64,000 nucleotides of DNA from Cryptomeria japonica (Eukaryota; Streptophyta; Pinopsida; Cupressales; Cupressaceae): assembly GCF_030272615.1 (NCBI RefSeq), contig NC_081413.1, positions 338,238,802-338,302,801 of the forward strand, in the 5' to 3' direction. The translations under genes were made by a program, and so were the position numbers. A model generated the notes under the pieces. That model saw only the letters and a program-made list of their open reading frames with translations, searched no databases and was not told where the DNA came from. This document shows, piece after piece, positions 22,601-34,259 of the stretch (positions are counted from its first letter, which is position 1; every line of letters starts with the position of its first letter).

Positions 22601-23047
22601 TCAAGTCTGGTTTCAAGGACACATCCTGTGAGACAAAGATGATCAAACCGTCTAATTTTAGAAAAGATACATCCTGTATAAGACAAATGATAGATCAAAA
22701 CATTATGTTATTCTATTAGAATGGACCCATAAATAAATGTAAATTGACAGGAGCGTGCAAATTTCACTAACCAATCAATCATCTATATAAATCTAAGTTC
22801 TATCAAAATAAAATGGAATATATTTTTTACTTTTGCATCATCGAAAGCATCCGGCGAGAAGAGGCACATCCTATTATAGAAAATATAATGAGGAGCATTA
22901 AATATGACATATAAAATACTATAATATGAAAAAAAAAAAAAAAAAAAATGATTCCCGCCACTTAGCAAAGAAGGCACTTAATTACCACCTTCTCAACCAG
23001 ATCTTACAACCTAATGTAAGATCTAATCAATTATTTTCTAGCAATCG
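22601..23047. other. Non-coding region with A20 tract
   Basis: Contains two diverged copies of ACATCCTGT..AGACAAA (near 22,621 and 22,668) and a run of 20 A at 22,929-22,948. No LINE or SINE body was recognised upstream of the A-run. Confidence 0.4.
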
Positions 23048-23094
23048 TGGCATAAGTTTCTCCATAATCGATTATTATGGAGAAACTTATGCCA
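23048..23094. repeat. Perfect 21-bp-arm inverted repeat
   Basis: Arms 23,048-23,068 and 23,074-23,094 are exact reverse complements around a 5-base loop, CGATT. The stem core reads AAGTTTCTCC. Such a perfect short hairpin is unexpected in sequence this decayed. It could be a recent foldback, a snap-back repair product or a small RNA precursor. Confidence 0.8.
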
Positions 23095-23160
23095 TAGTAG
23101 ATAATTTTTAACATCTATAGGGTCTATTGTAATATACAAATTCTTATAGCTAATGTAGAT

Positions 23161-23553
23161 CAGAGGTTAAAGGAATTACATGAAAAAATAGCTAATATTG
23201 CTAATTGTTTTGATGGACTAACTTCACTTACAACTTCCATTGATGGACAAATTTTGACCTTGGAGAACCAATTTTTTTCTTTTGAAAAGGAAAGAGACAA
23301 GATCCTTTGGAGAAAAAGCAGTCTTAGAGGTTTGGTGAGTCCAAGATTGGATTCACTTGGTGTACATAAGAGAGAATGTATGGATATGATTGTAAATACC
23401 ACACTGACATAAGTCACTGAGAAAGAAACACTAGAACACTTACTGAGTGGACTTGTATCCATATTTGGAACATTCAAAACTAATTCGGATACCTATGTAC
23501 AGTTGCTAGAGAAAGCTTACTCAGAAATTTTGAGATTGGTGAAGCTCCAGTAA
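23161..23553 (+). pseudogene. Helical ORF remnant upstream of a copia 3' LTR
   Basis: One frame from 23,161 to TAA 23,551-23,553, broken once by TAA at 23,410, gives about 130 codons rich in Leu, Glu, Lys and Ser. Segments such as LTTSIDGQILTLENQFFSFE and LEKAYSEILRLVKLQ look helical or coiled coil. It lies about 230 bp upstream of a purine tract and LTR, where some Sireviruses carry an extra 3' ORF. I do not recognise the family. It could also be a fragment of gag. Confidence 0.45.
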
Positions 23554-23780
23554 AGTATCTGTAATTATTCTTTTCATTATTTTGCTAGTATTTGGCATTG
23601 ATTCCATAGGGGGATTATATGTATGTGAAAAATATGTATGTAATCCTAAGGGGAGGATAGGCAAAGTATATTATTGACAGGGTCAATTAGCTCAAGGGGA
23701 GCATGATTCTTTTTTTCAGTTGAACCAGAAGGGAATCCATTTTTCACATGAGTGTTGTCATCAATGCCAAAGGGGGAGAT
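23554..23780 (+). other. Copia 3' spacer with polypurine tracts
   Basis: Purine tracts ATAGGGGGAT near 23,608, AAGGGGAGGAT near 23,648 and CCAAAGGGGGAGAT ending at 23,780, immediately before an LTR start. Same layout as the spacers of A, B, C, E, F and G. Confidence 0.65.
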
Positions 23781-24696
23781 TGTTGGAAATTGATACTCAT
23801 TGGAATCATATATTGTCATTGATGGAAACAAGATTCTATTGAAGGCATATGTCAGCATATACCATCATTTGGAGGCATACACCAGTGGATACCAGCATTG
23901 AGTATTCAAGGTCATCACCAACACCGACACCGACATCCAACATTTCTATGAAGACGACATCAGTCTGATCCGAAATGTTTTATTATAAAATCATTTTGTA
24001 ATTATTGTATTGGGCCAACATTGTATATCTTTTATATTGTAAGCCGGCATAAGGCATATTGTTTGTAAGGGTATATAAGTCAGTCTATTAGGTCATTTTG
24101 AGGATGTGACATAGGAGAATAAGAGAAGAATTGTGTGATGTGAAGGATATGTATGTAGATAATTTTGTATGCGAATGTAATATCATGCTATAATTAGTAG
24201 ATGGTTTGTAAAGCATTCTTGGAGGAAGAGGAGATATAGATAGAAGGTTCAGGGTTTATGAACTGGTACAGAACAAAGCTTTAACTGGAACTCTTTTTGG
24301 CATTGCAGATGCATTTTGTGAGTTCACTAGTACTACTTTATTTTAGCAGAAGCTTGTAGTTAGTGATACTCTTTTGTTTTGAGTAGTGTGCTATAGGCAG
24401 TGTGCCTTCCTACACGTGCAATCCCCCCTACTATGTAATATCTTTCATATGGCCAGTGAATTAATATTGTGGGTCACAAATCCCACCGTGGTTTTTCTTA
24501 TTTGAGGTTTTCCACGTATAAATTTTGTGTGTTATGGTGTTCATTCATGTGGTTGGTTTATTTGGTTCATGTTATATATTTCTTCATTTATCAGTTTATA
24601 AGTGTATGTTATAAAAGGTTAAAATCTTGTGTTACCGACAGAACACTGATTCACCCCCCCCACTCTCAGTGTTCTTCAGTTCATTGTATTCCAACA
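23781..24696 (+). repeat. Copia 3' LTR of a truncated element, 916 bp
   Basis: Begins TGTTGGAAATTG after a polypurine tract and ends GTATTCCAACA. TATA-like GGGTATATAAG near 24,068; R/U5 block CCCACCGTGGTTTTTC near 24,482; C-run at 24,654-24,661. No primer site follows: the next base belongs to another copia pol, so it is a 3' LTR whose element is truncated at its 5' side. It resembles the LTR at 11,942 in R/U5 only. Confidence 0.78.
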
Positions 24697-26722
24697 CATA
24701 CTTCTACTGTCAGATTTTTCAGAATTTTTGGAAGAAAATGTTACATTAGAAGAGATGATGCATTAGAAAAGTTTGATCATAGAAGTGATGAAGGAATATT
24801 TTTAGGTTATTCTACTAAGAGCAAACAATATAGATGTTATAACAAAATATTGAATAGGATAGTGGAAAGCATAAATGTCAAGGTGGATGTGCATGGCAGT
24901 AATCAAATTAGATCATTTGATTATGGACTAGAAGATGAATCTATCAAACCTAAACCGATAATGCAAGAATTAGTTTAGAACAGTGAACCAGTGACACCGG
25001 TAGCATCAAAAAATTCAACAGTGACAAAGGAACAACGAAATGAGTCAGCAAATCAAGAAACTTCAAAGACTCCCAAGTATGTAAAGCTAAATCATTTTGA
25101 AGATCAAATTATTTGAGATAAAAGGAAAGGTGTGATAACTAGGAGAAGTTTAGTTGCTAAAGAGGTATGTTTAATTTCTCAAATTGAACTAGAATCATTT
25201 ATTGAAGCAAGTAAGGATGAAAATTGGATAAAATCAATAGAAGAGGAATTAGATCAGATTGAAAAGAATAAGACATGGGAACTAGTACCTGGACCTAAAG
25301 ACAAGAACACTATTGGAACTAAATGGGTTTTTCAGGAACAAATTAAATGAGGAAGGTCAAGTGGTAAGGAACAAGACTATATTGGTTTGCAAAGGTTATT
25401 CATAGGAAGAAGGAATTGATTATGGAGAAACATATGCCACAATTGCTAGAATTGAAGCGGTAAGACTTTTTCTTGCTTATGTTGCACACAAGAATTACAA
25501 AGTATATTAGATGGATGTTAAATGTGCATTTCTAAATGGAGATCTTGAAGAGGAAGTTTACATTGAACAACCTAATGGATTTTATTTATCAAAAGACAAG
25601 GACATGGTTTGCAGATTGAAGAAAGCTTTATATGGACTGAAATAGGCCCCTAGAGCATGGTATGCTAGATTGGATAAGTATCTTTAAAAGTTTGGCTTTA
25701 GTAAAGGCAATGTTGATAGTAACTTTTATTACAAAATTGAACATGATGACATATTGAGTATTGAAGTCGTTGTGGATGATGTCATTTTTGGAGGAGAAGA
25801 AGGTCTATGCACAAAATTTATTAATGATATAAAGAATGAATTTGAAATGTCTATGATTGGTGAGATGAAATTTTTCTTAGGTTTGCAGATTACTCATACT
25901 GATAAAGGTATTTTTATTTTTCAAACTAAGTATGTGAAGGAGTTACTTAAGAAATTTAGACTTGAGAATTCTAAACCTATCGGTACTCCTATGATAACCA
26001 GTTGCAAATTGTCAAAGGATGATGAATCACCTAAAGTGAATCCGAGCAGATACAAATCAATGATTGGTGGTTTGTTGTACCTAAATCAAACAAGACATGA
26101 TATAATGAATGCTATTTGTATTGCTTCTAGATTTTAGGTAGATCCTAGAGAAACTCATGATAGTGTTGTCAAGAGAATATTCAGATATTTGGCAAGTACA
26201 AGAGACTTTGGGTTATGGTATCCAAAGAATAATGACTTCACATTATGTGCATATACAGATTTTGATTGGGCATGAGATGTGGATGACTAGAAGATAATTA
26301 CTGGTGGTGCATTCTTTCTTGGGAAGAAGTTGGTTTCATTGCTTAGTAAGAAACAATCATGCACTTCATTGTCTATAGCTGAAGTAGAATATGTTTCAGC
26401 TACTACCAACTGTACTCATATTTTATGGATGAAATAGATGTTAAAGGAAATAAGGCTAAATTATGATGAGCCTATTGTTATTCACTTTGATAATACTACT
26501 GCTATTGATATGTCAAATAATTTGGTATTTCATTCCAAATCAAATGACATTTCTATAAGGTATAATTTCTTGAAGGAAAAGGTTGAAGCAAAGGAAGTCA
26601 GATTAGTTTATGTGCCTAAAAAGGAAAAGATTGTAGATATTCTAATGAAACCATTGCCTAAAGACACTTTTGAATATCTCATAGATCAGTTGGGGGTTAC
26701 CAGCCCTCCAAAAGAGTCTTAG
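24697..26722 (+). pseudogene. Copia G: integrase end, RT and RNase H (broken)
   Basis: Reads FFRIFGRKCYIRRD and DEGIFLGYSTKSK (integrase C-terminal region), a TAG at 24,976, then TPKYVKLNHFE and IGTKWVF of RT. An extra T near 25,328 shifts frame. RT then shows YKVY (stop) [16 protein letters not shown] (stop) APRAWYARLD and the active-site box VVDD, both Asp kept. RNase H has AYTDFDWA and the ending FEYLIDQLGV. Stops include TAG 25,408, 25,509, 25,642, TAA 25,686, TAG 26,136, TGA 26,275 and TAG 26,436. Ends at TAG 26,720-26,722. Confidence 0.82.
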
Positions 26723-26998
26723 AGATGAAAGGATGCATCAATTCGGTGAGCTTATCAGACATACTTTTCTTATCCGGGTTGATGAAGATGGTGCTACTTC
26801 TCAAGGGGATTAGTTAGCCATTTGGTTTAGTATTCTTGATTTGGTATCTGTCCTTTTTCATTGATGTCAAAGGGGGAGAAGGTAGTCATGTAAAAAAAAT
26901 TGCTAGATCTTTTGATGGTGTTTTGGAGATTGTTGGCATTCCTTGGCACTTGGACATTTTTCACATTCAGTGTTGGCATCAATGCCAAAGGGGGAGAT
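26723..26998 (+). other. Copia G: 3' spacer with polypurine tracts
   Basis: Purine tracts CTCAAGGGGATTAG near 26,797, GTCAAAGGGGGAGAAG near 26,867 and GCCAAAGGGGGAGAT ending at 26,998. Confidence 0.65.
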
Positions 26999-28247
26999 TA
27001 TTGGCAATATGTTGGATATGGTTAAGTGTTGTCATTGATGTCAGCACTGTATCCCAGTTGGAGACTATCTCAGTTGGATCTATCTTGGTTAGTCTTGGTG
27101 ATATTCTTGGTCTTGGCTATGATTATGTTCTGGTATGATCAGACCTCTGGAATCGGTTTTGGATGCTTATTATTATGGTTACATGCTTGCTATATTCTGG
27201 TGGTTTTATGATTTGGTTATTTATTTTGGTATTTCTAGTTACCAGTTGGTTTGTGCCTTTACCGGCTACCTTTTGGCTTTACCGACTTCTAGTGTTCCCA
27301 ATTAGCTTTATTGGTATGCTATTTTGGTGACTTGGTCAGTGGATTTTGGGTCTGACTTATTGAATCAGTTTGTATCATGTTGTTGGTACTTCTTGATCAT
27401 ATCTTGAGTGTTTTATGACTTTACATTGGATGGTATGTTGTTTTGGTGGTCCTATTTGGATCCGGTTAAACTTTCACCGACGGTTTCTACCGACAAGTGA
27501 AGCATGTTGGATTTTGGTCTTAGCGGAATTCGCGGTGGATATAATTATTTGGTTACTTGATTTAGTTCCATGCTATGTAATGTAAATCATAATATTAGTC
27601 TGGTGGTATCATGTGATGTATTTTTTGTAACTATGGGTTTATGGGTTTAGGGTTTAGCTGACCTTGTCAATAAGGTTGATGATCTGTATTTATAGGTGAC
27701 TTATTCATGTAATTGGTCATGATTTGATGGTTATGGTTGGTTAAGTCTACATTATCAGAGAAAGGATTATGTGTGAATAAAGTTATATCATTCAGGAGAA
27801 GGTTGGAAATGTTTTGTATTGCAGAGCAGACATCAATGATTAACTGGAACTGTATCAGGTATTAGTAAATACTATTTTCATAGTTCATTGAATTCTGGAT
27901 TGTAGTCTGATGCTTTTATAAGTCAGTGACACTTCCCTTTGTCATGAGGAGTGTGCTCTAGGTTGTTGTCCTTTTTGCAAGTGCATACCCCTTTGTAACT
28001 ATTCATAATACTACTGTAGAGCATTCATGTGATTGTGGGTAGGGTTTCCCACCATGTTTTTCCCTTTCTGGGTTTTCCACATCAAAATATTGGTGTTATG
28101 TGTGTTGTTCTTTCATGATATATCTTTCATTGTGTTATGCTCCAGTATAAGGTTTATAATTGAATTGATTGGTGTTGTTGTTAGTAAACCGATTCACCAC
28201 ACACCCCCCCGGGGTTAGTTTACTGTTGGTATCAGTGCATTCCAATA
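26999..28247 (+). repeat. Copia G 3' LTR, about 1,249 bp
   Basis: Begins TATTGGCAATATG (the expected TG is TA here) after a purine tract and ends GCATTCCAATA (expected CA). TATA-like GTATTTATAGG near 27,687; R/U5 block GTGGGTAGGGTTTCCCACC near 28,037-28,055; short C-run near 28,205. Contains several ACCGG/ACCGAC words in its U3 half, for example near 27,258 and 27,475. The right boundary is set by similarity to the other LTR ends and may be off by a few bases. Confidence 0.65.
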
Positions 28248-28378
28248 TGTTGCTTGAGAATTGAATGCCTCATGAGATAACATAAGTTTGGAGAACCAAG
28301 TGGTCTCCATCTGTCCACGTGTTGGTAGCTCAGTGATTTTCTTATTTTTTGTTGTGTTCATGTGGACCCATCATGTAT

Positions 28379-28975
28379 GAGCAGGCATCCTGCTATCCTA
28401 CGGTGAGTTAGAAGGTAGCCAAATGACCCTATGGGATAACGAAGTCAAAGGGAAATGGTGTATCCTGCTATCCCACACCATAGAAGGTTGGATAGAAAGA
28501 ACTCATGGGATAATAAAAATCAAAGGAGCTCAAGGCTTCCCACTATCCCGCGTCAAGAAGGATGAAAGAGAGGTTACCTTGTTGGATAACATAAAAAGAT
28601 AAACAAAAGATGTCTCCCGCCATCTCGGAGGAGACAAGGATAATGTCAGTAGACCCGAGGGATAAGAAAAAGTGAAAGATACTAAGGAAACCCTTAGCCT
28701 AAGAGGGTTCACAACAGTAAGGAAATTGTTGCGGGATAAGAGTATAAAGGAAAAAGATAGTTTTCCTTATCCTGCACATCTTTGCGAGGATAAGGAAAGG
28801 GTTGTGGGACAAGAAAATTATTGTCAAGGAAAGACAAAGCTTATCTCGTGTGGTCTTTAGAGGACCAAATAAACCTTAACTTGTGTCAGCTAAGAGACCA
28901 TGTTGATGTGGTGCGGGATAACAAAGAAAGAGGAAAAGCTACTTGAGAATAACAAAAGCTTATCTCGCATAGATC
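28379..28975. repeat. GGGATAA/TTATCC stem-loop cluster
   Basis: GGGATAA and its complement alternate about every 40-70 bases. Pairings that form stems include GGGATA near 28,433 with TATCCC near 28,469, and GCGGGATAAG 28,731-28,740 with CTTATCCTGC 28,766-28,775. The latter encloses a further AAGGAAAA/TTTTCCTT stem. I see no protein. Architecture resembles the stem-loop units at 19,697 and 34,260, with different words. Confidence 0.55.
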
Positions 28976-30411
28976 ATGCATGAATTTCAATGGCTTCGAG
29001 CATCTCGAGAGTCCACATGGGAATTGACCAAGTTCTTGACCTGACAATGTGGCATGCAAGGATCAAATCAGAAGACACTTGTCAAAAATATCAATGGTTA
29101 ATTTATTGACATATTTGAATATTGTGACCAACATTACAACCATGTCTGCAAGTCAATAGACTCAAAGCTCCACATAGACAATTGACCAAGTGACTTAGAT
29201 ACTAAATAAGAAGATGTCCGCATGTTGATAGGCAAAATGATCTATGTGGAGGCCAATCGACCTTGACCATCTGATATGGATGAAGAATATGAAGACATGA
29301 GGCTCTATGATGAATAGAGAAAGAATCTGTTATGATGAAGTTGATAATGATAGATTTCAGTATGGTAGTTGTTGATCTTATCTGGGTAGGTTAACAGAGG
29401 ATGGAGAATGCATTAATGGTGACTGAGTTGCAGATGGTTGATGGGCTCTAGGAAATTGATAGAGGCAAAATCAGATCTACTAGAATTTCTCGAGTCCCCT
29501 CTGTAAGAAAATTTGAAACCTCTATTGCATATGGAGAGGACAACAAGAGAATAGAATTCCAAAAAAACATATAACAAGGTTTCTACAGAACCTTTTACAT
29601 TTTAAGCTTATCCAAAGCTCAGGTGGGTATACCTCTTCTGAATACTTTCACAATTTTAATATGAGATCCATAGCAAACCAATGCTAAAAACCTATGAACC
29701 TCATCACTTCAATAATACTGAAAAATTAAAATAAAATATGTGTTCATTTTCAGTCTTGACCCCAAGAAAGATAGAAAAAACTCCACAACTGATATCAGTG
29801 CCTTATCCAGGCTACAAAGTCACCCAATTTAAACAAGAGTTCCAAATATAGACATTCTCATACATCTCATCACTTCAGCTTTCATTAACCTAATATATGT
29901 CTGACATATATATAAGTTCTTTCCCTTTAAGCTAAAATCGTTTATCAAATTCAAAGCAGCAAACAATTGATTTACTAACAGAGATATTTCACGTATATTT
30001 AATTCCTCTCCTAAAGAGAAAAGCCTAAAACATATCTGTAAGATTGCATTGCAATCCCTAATCAATCAAATAACCCTAAATTATTCAAAAGAAACCAGTA
30101 AATTAATGAATGCACACTAGAAGACAATGAAGATTTAGGCTCAAAAAGCTTTGATCTATTTATTAATAATCATTTTTTGAAAGTCTTACATAACTCAAGG
30201 TGAATTCTAAAAGAACCAGAAAACCTTAGATATATTTCAATAGAGTTTCTTTACAAACTCTTGTGATGATTTATTCCTAAAGTCCTGGTATCCATTTATA
30301 ATGATATGGATGCAAACAAGCTTCAGACTTCCCTAGGAAAAGTTTGTTACAACCATGATTCCCGCTGAAAAGAAATTACAATCATTTCATTCCTAACGAC
30401 TTTGAAGTTTG
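28976..30411. other. Non-coding region downstream of the minus-strand ORF
   Basis: No convincing frame. On the minus strand about 30,170-30,340 has a TATA-like ATTATAAATGG near 30,292-30,302 and could be the terminal region of the element that carries the ORF at 30,412-34,005. No LTR boundary or repeat copy was found. Confidence 0.35.
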
Positions 30412-33400
30412 TTATTCCACTGCAACATCTTCTAACTATTCTTGAACCTCCACTTCTTGCACTGCATACTTGTTTTTTCACTCTTGGAACACATCATCAC
30501 TAGGCCAGGAGAAGTTAACAATTTTCTTCTTCAGTTTATTCAACCTTTTCCATGTGTTTCTTAATTGCTTAACCTCTATCTCTAAAAAACCATAATGTGA
30601 CTTCATTTTCTCAATTTCTTCAATAGTCCGAATAAATAAAGATGTGTCACATGTATTGATGACTTCATTTATCCGTTGAGACAAGTTATATCCTAGCTCA
30701 TCAAGCCACACCTTTTCATCTTTCAACTGACTTGAAATAACAAAACCCCTAGGAAATAGTTCAAACTTATGGTTAGCATATTCTTTTCTGCACAAGTTGG
30801 CCTTTCTCTCTACATTAGCTCTTCCTTCTGCTAACTTGGACATGCTTTTCACTAACTTACAACTGGATTTAATATTTGCATCAGCCTCTGCCTCTTCATA
30901 AGATGAACACATAAGTTCCAAATCCACCTCTCTAGGCATCCACTTATTCAAAATTGGCTCCAGAGTAGCCTTGTCTTCTTTCAGATCAATCAACATGTTC
31001 AAAATTATTTTCATATAAATGTGCACAATAGAAGCTCCTAGTGTGTCAACAAACTTCAAGATTGTATCTATGACCTTTTCCTCATACTTACTTGGAAACA
31101 GGGCCTGAGCCTGCTTCAACTTTTCCACTTCATCTTGTATGGTCTTAGTTGATTGAAAAGAAGAATTCATAGGAGAAGGGGGGAATTCAATGACTGGACT
31201 CGTGGATGGAGGTTTTGTTGGAGAGGAGACAATCACTAAAGTAGAAGATTCACCTTTTTGTTATTGCCCTGGTAATTGATTCTTCAACTTGGCAATGATG
31301 CTATCATTGTGGGCTATCTCCCCTTTTGCCTCATTATAAGCCTTTAGAATCATCTCTAATTTTACCTCGAGATCAACTTTTCCCTTGGCTTCCTTCTCGG
31401 CTACTGCCACACTGAATTTTGTTGATTCCAAAATTGTGTTGGTAGCTTCTACTTCACCTGTGTCCTGCACTCTTTTCACAATCATACCTTCAAGGTAGCT
31501 GGACCCTGAAGTGTCCTTCCTCTTTCTGCTCTCATCCCTCTTTAGAGACCACATGACCAAAGGAGCATGGTCCTTGCTAAATGTCACTCCTTCCAAGGGC
31601 TTTGTTTCTTTCCTTACTGCTTCAAGCACTAGTACATCTTCTATATCCCACTCAGGAAGAATTAGGACACCAACATTTCCTACCATTTCTCTCCCCTGCT
31701 CAAGAGTAATGGTTTTGAATTTTGTCATCATTTGTTGTTTTACCTCTTCCTCCACTACAGATGCATCTTTGTGGGGCTGTTCAATTTTCCTCTTTTCACA
31801 TTTGGCTTTGAATTTTTCAATATTTTGCTTCCAAACAAATTGCATGAAAGATCCTATTGTAACAAAATTATTATCAGCCAAGAATTCTTCACTGGACTAT
31901 TTGATGATAGGGTCTAACTCTTTTCCTTTAAACTCCTCTGCAGTCAAATCCATTTCAGCACTTGGTGGCTCTTCAGGCATCCCTTCTTGTACTTCTTCAT
32001 AAGTATAGGCAATCTCCCCAAGACTTCCTAACTGAAATAATTTCTCAGCCATTGCATGTTAATCTCACACATGGATTGGGGATTGGGATGGATAGCATAA
32101 AGACTCACCTGTTTGCACCTCTTTTCCCATCCTTTTCCTTTTAGGGGAGTCTTGGATTTCAACTACATCTTCTATTCCTCTTTTCCCCTTTGAAGTAGAA
32201 GGCTCACCCCTGACTGGCACTAGCACACTGTATTTTAGCCTCTTGTGCATCACATATTCACCTAGAGGGATGGCCTTAGAAAAGGGAGGCTTGGCTAGAA
32301 CCAACTTAGCCTTTTCAGTATCATTTTTCAATATAACTTCCCTTTTCTCCTTTAAGGTCTGCATTAAATCTTCAAAATAAAGTATCAAGAATTTAGCCTT
32401 TTCCTCAAAGGGAGTAAAACTAGACAAAGTGTCATAACCAATATCAAATTGGTGGATAAAATCAAGAGCCCTTTTATATGCTATCCATTTTTCCTTTCTC
32501 AATTCCTGTTCATCTAGGTTGAATTGATTTCTAATCAGATCCTCAAGAAAATGTAACTGCTATGGTTTGCCTTTACATACAGCTCTCTTCTTGAACATAC
32601 CATTAAAGAAGTGTTCAAGGTCAGCAAACCTTGACACTACAATAGACAACCTGTGTGGCTAAAAGAAATCATCAAAATGTTTCCAACCACCCTTGGTGAT
32701 TACAAATTGATGTGCAATGGTGACAGTTGGGAAAATTGTCCCTTTCCCCCTATTTGTTAATTCTACTTCTTGCAAACCTCTGATTTGCCTCGGGACCTCT
32801 ACAATTCCTATCTTCAATGGGACTTGATAGGGGAGAAAATATGGAGTTCCTCTGAAACCATAAACTCTGAACATAGTAGAGACAGGGTACATGTATATAT
32901 CCCCAGGTAGTTGTGAACAATCTTAATATCTTGAGAAAATTCCATAGGCCTAAGGAATTCAAGGAGAGCTTTAGGAATTCTAGGGTTTTGTGGGCACAAG
33001 AGGATCCTAATCCTAGATGTAAAACATCTATCAAACTTCAAATAACTTGCATCCTCTCTATCCCAAGACAAAATTATGCTCCATAATTGAACAGGCATCT
33101 CCTCATCATCCTTTCCCTTAATCAGGTCCATTTCATTAGCAAAATAATCAGCACCTTTGAATAAAAACATGTGCATAAGAAGGGAATACCATCCAAAAGG
33201 TCTATCTACCTTAGCATTTTTTATCCCCATCACCCCTTCATGAATAGCATCAGTGAGATAAGGTGCAAAGTCAAAAGTTACTACCAGAGATGGGTTCAAA
33301 ATCTGTGCTAACATGAGTATGTAGTGGGTTGGCGTGGTTGTTTCAGCATCTTCCCCAAAAATATGACATAGGGACCAATACATCCCTTTAGCCCTTAAAG

Positions 33401-34005
33401 TAAATAGATTTAGAGAGAAAGGTTCCATGGTGCTAGGGCCTACAATAGTCAGTCCTCCTATTTTGACAAAAAAACTCTTTCAAAGGGCCACTCCTGAGCT
33501 GATCTCTCTGCACATCATAGACCTATGCAAGTGTTTCAAAATTCATGGGCTCTAAATAATTCGACACCTCACTGAGTCTAAATAATTTCCCAAACTAATC
33601 ATCATTTATCTCAATTAAAGATCCCCCATTTACATTTCTAACACACTTGGCAACAGGATCATAGTTATTTGCAATCTTGGTTAACAGGTCCACATCCATG
33701 AAAACCCCAGGGACTATGAGCTTTCCAACATCTAAATCCCATATACTATTCATTGGAGCAGGGGAATTTCTCTGGCCAAAACCCACATTGAAGAGTCCCA
33801 AACCTGATATCCCTATTTATGAATCCCTTAACTAGTTCCCTTTGTCATACAAACTGTCGCCAATTCTCAGACGGGGAGCCTTGGGTACCAAATCTTTCAT
33901 TTTAGCTGCGGCATTAGTAGACATAGTTAATTGTTCTAAAAAGTCATCACAAATGGCTCTCTCCTGGTAATTAACCTTCCCTGTGAAATATCTTCACGGT
34001 GCCAT
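30412..34005 (-). pseudogene. Unidentified ~1,200-codon ORF, broken
   Basis: Minus-strand coding remnant from ATG 34,005-34,003 to TAA 30,414-30,412. Frameshifts near 33,450 and 32,870 divide it into three frames; the last, about 826 codons, has stops at 32,659, about 32,566, 32,065, about 31,897, 31,261 and 30,478. The N-terminal third is globular with conserved-looking blocks (SIWDLDVGKLIVPG, MYWSLCHIFGEDAETTTPTH, LSWDREDASYLKFDRC). The middle has a basic SPKRKRMGKE that could be a nuclear signal. The C-terminal third is Lys/Glu-rich and probably coiled coil. I do not recognise it. It lies downstream of gypsy H in the same orientation, beyond a tandem array and insertion F, so it may be an extra ORF of that or another LTR element; a host gene is the alternative. 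Confidence 0.6.
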
Positions 34006-34259
34006 CTCAGAATTAAGTTATTTCAACTATAACTTAAACAAACCTCTCAGAAATCAAGCACCCAGTGATACCAATTCAAACTGTAATTGTCAAACAATAT
34101 GCAGAAACTTACTTTTTGCTTGAAGAAATTTTCTCTGTGCACCGGTTCCTCTGCAAGACTCTTCGAAATGATGCCAAAGTTTGAGCTGATGCGAAGCTTA
34201 TTACGACAACTAAGCATTGAATAGAAACATTAATCCACATGCTTCAGAAATCAATTTGC
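34006..34259 (-). other. Leader of the minus-strand ORF
   Basis: Non-coding. On the minus strand it reads GAATTGGTATCACTGGGTGC about 70 bases upstream of the ATG, which shares TTGGTATCA with the iMet primer site but then diverges. If real it would mark the start of an internal region, but the match is weak. Confidence 0.3.

Larger units (their letters stand above)
24697..28247 (+). mobile_element. Copia element G, 5'-truncated
   Basis: Starts abruptly in the integrase C-terminal region right after another element's LTR, then runs through RT, RNase H, a purine-tract spacer and its own 3' LTR. Gag, protease, most of integrase, primer site and 5' LTR are missing. Protein is closer to B, C and E than to F. 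The start, directly against CCAACA of the LTR at 23,781, suggests that the other element or a recombination removed its 5' part. Confidence 0.75.

Noticed and set aside
22507-22719. Open frames over the GATAG minisatellite, both strands
   Set aside because: Simple-sequence translation (repeated Ile-Asp-Arg or Asn-Pro-Ile).
22929-22948. A20 tract as the tail of a LINE or SINE
   Set aside because: No LINE coding sequence, SINE promoter boxes or target duplication seen around it.
11942-24696. LTRs at 11,942 and 23,781 as the two ends of one copia element
   Set aside because: Their R/U5 parts are alike but U3 regions do not align, the flanks GTTCT and CATAC do not match, and a gypsy body plus unrelated repeats lie between.
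23781-28247. LTRs at 23,781 and 26,999 as a pair around pol of element G
   Set aside because: Different lengths (916 and about 1,249 bp), different U3, and no primer site after the first; better read as two truncated elements.
34006-34085. GAATTGGTATCACTGGG (minus strand) as an iMet primer site
   Set aside because: Matches only the first nine bases of the site and no LTR end could be placed beside it; kept as a weak note only.
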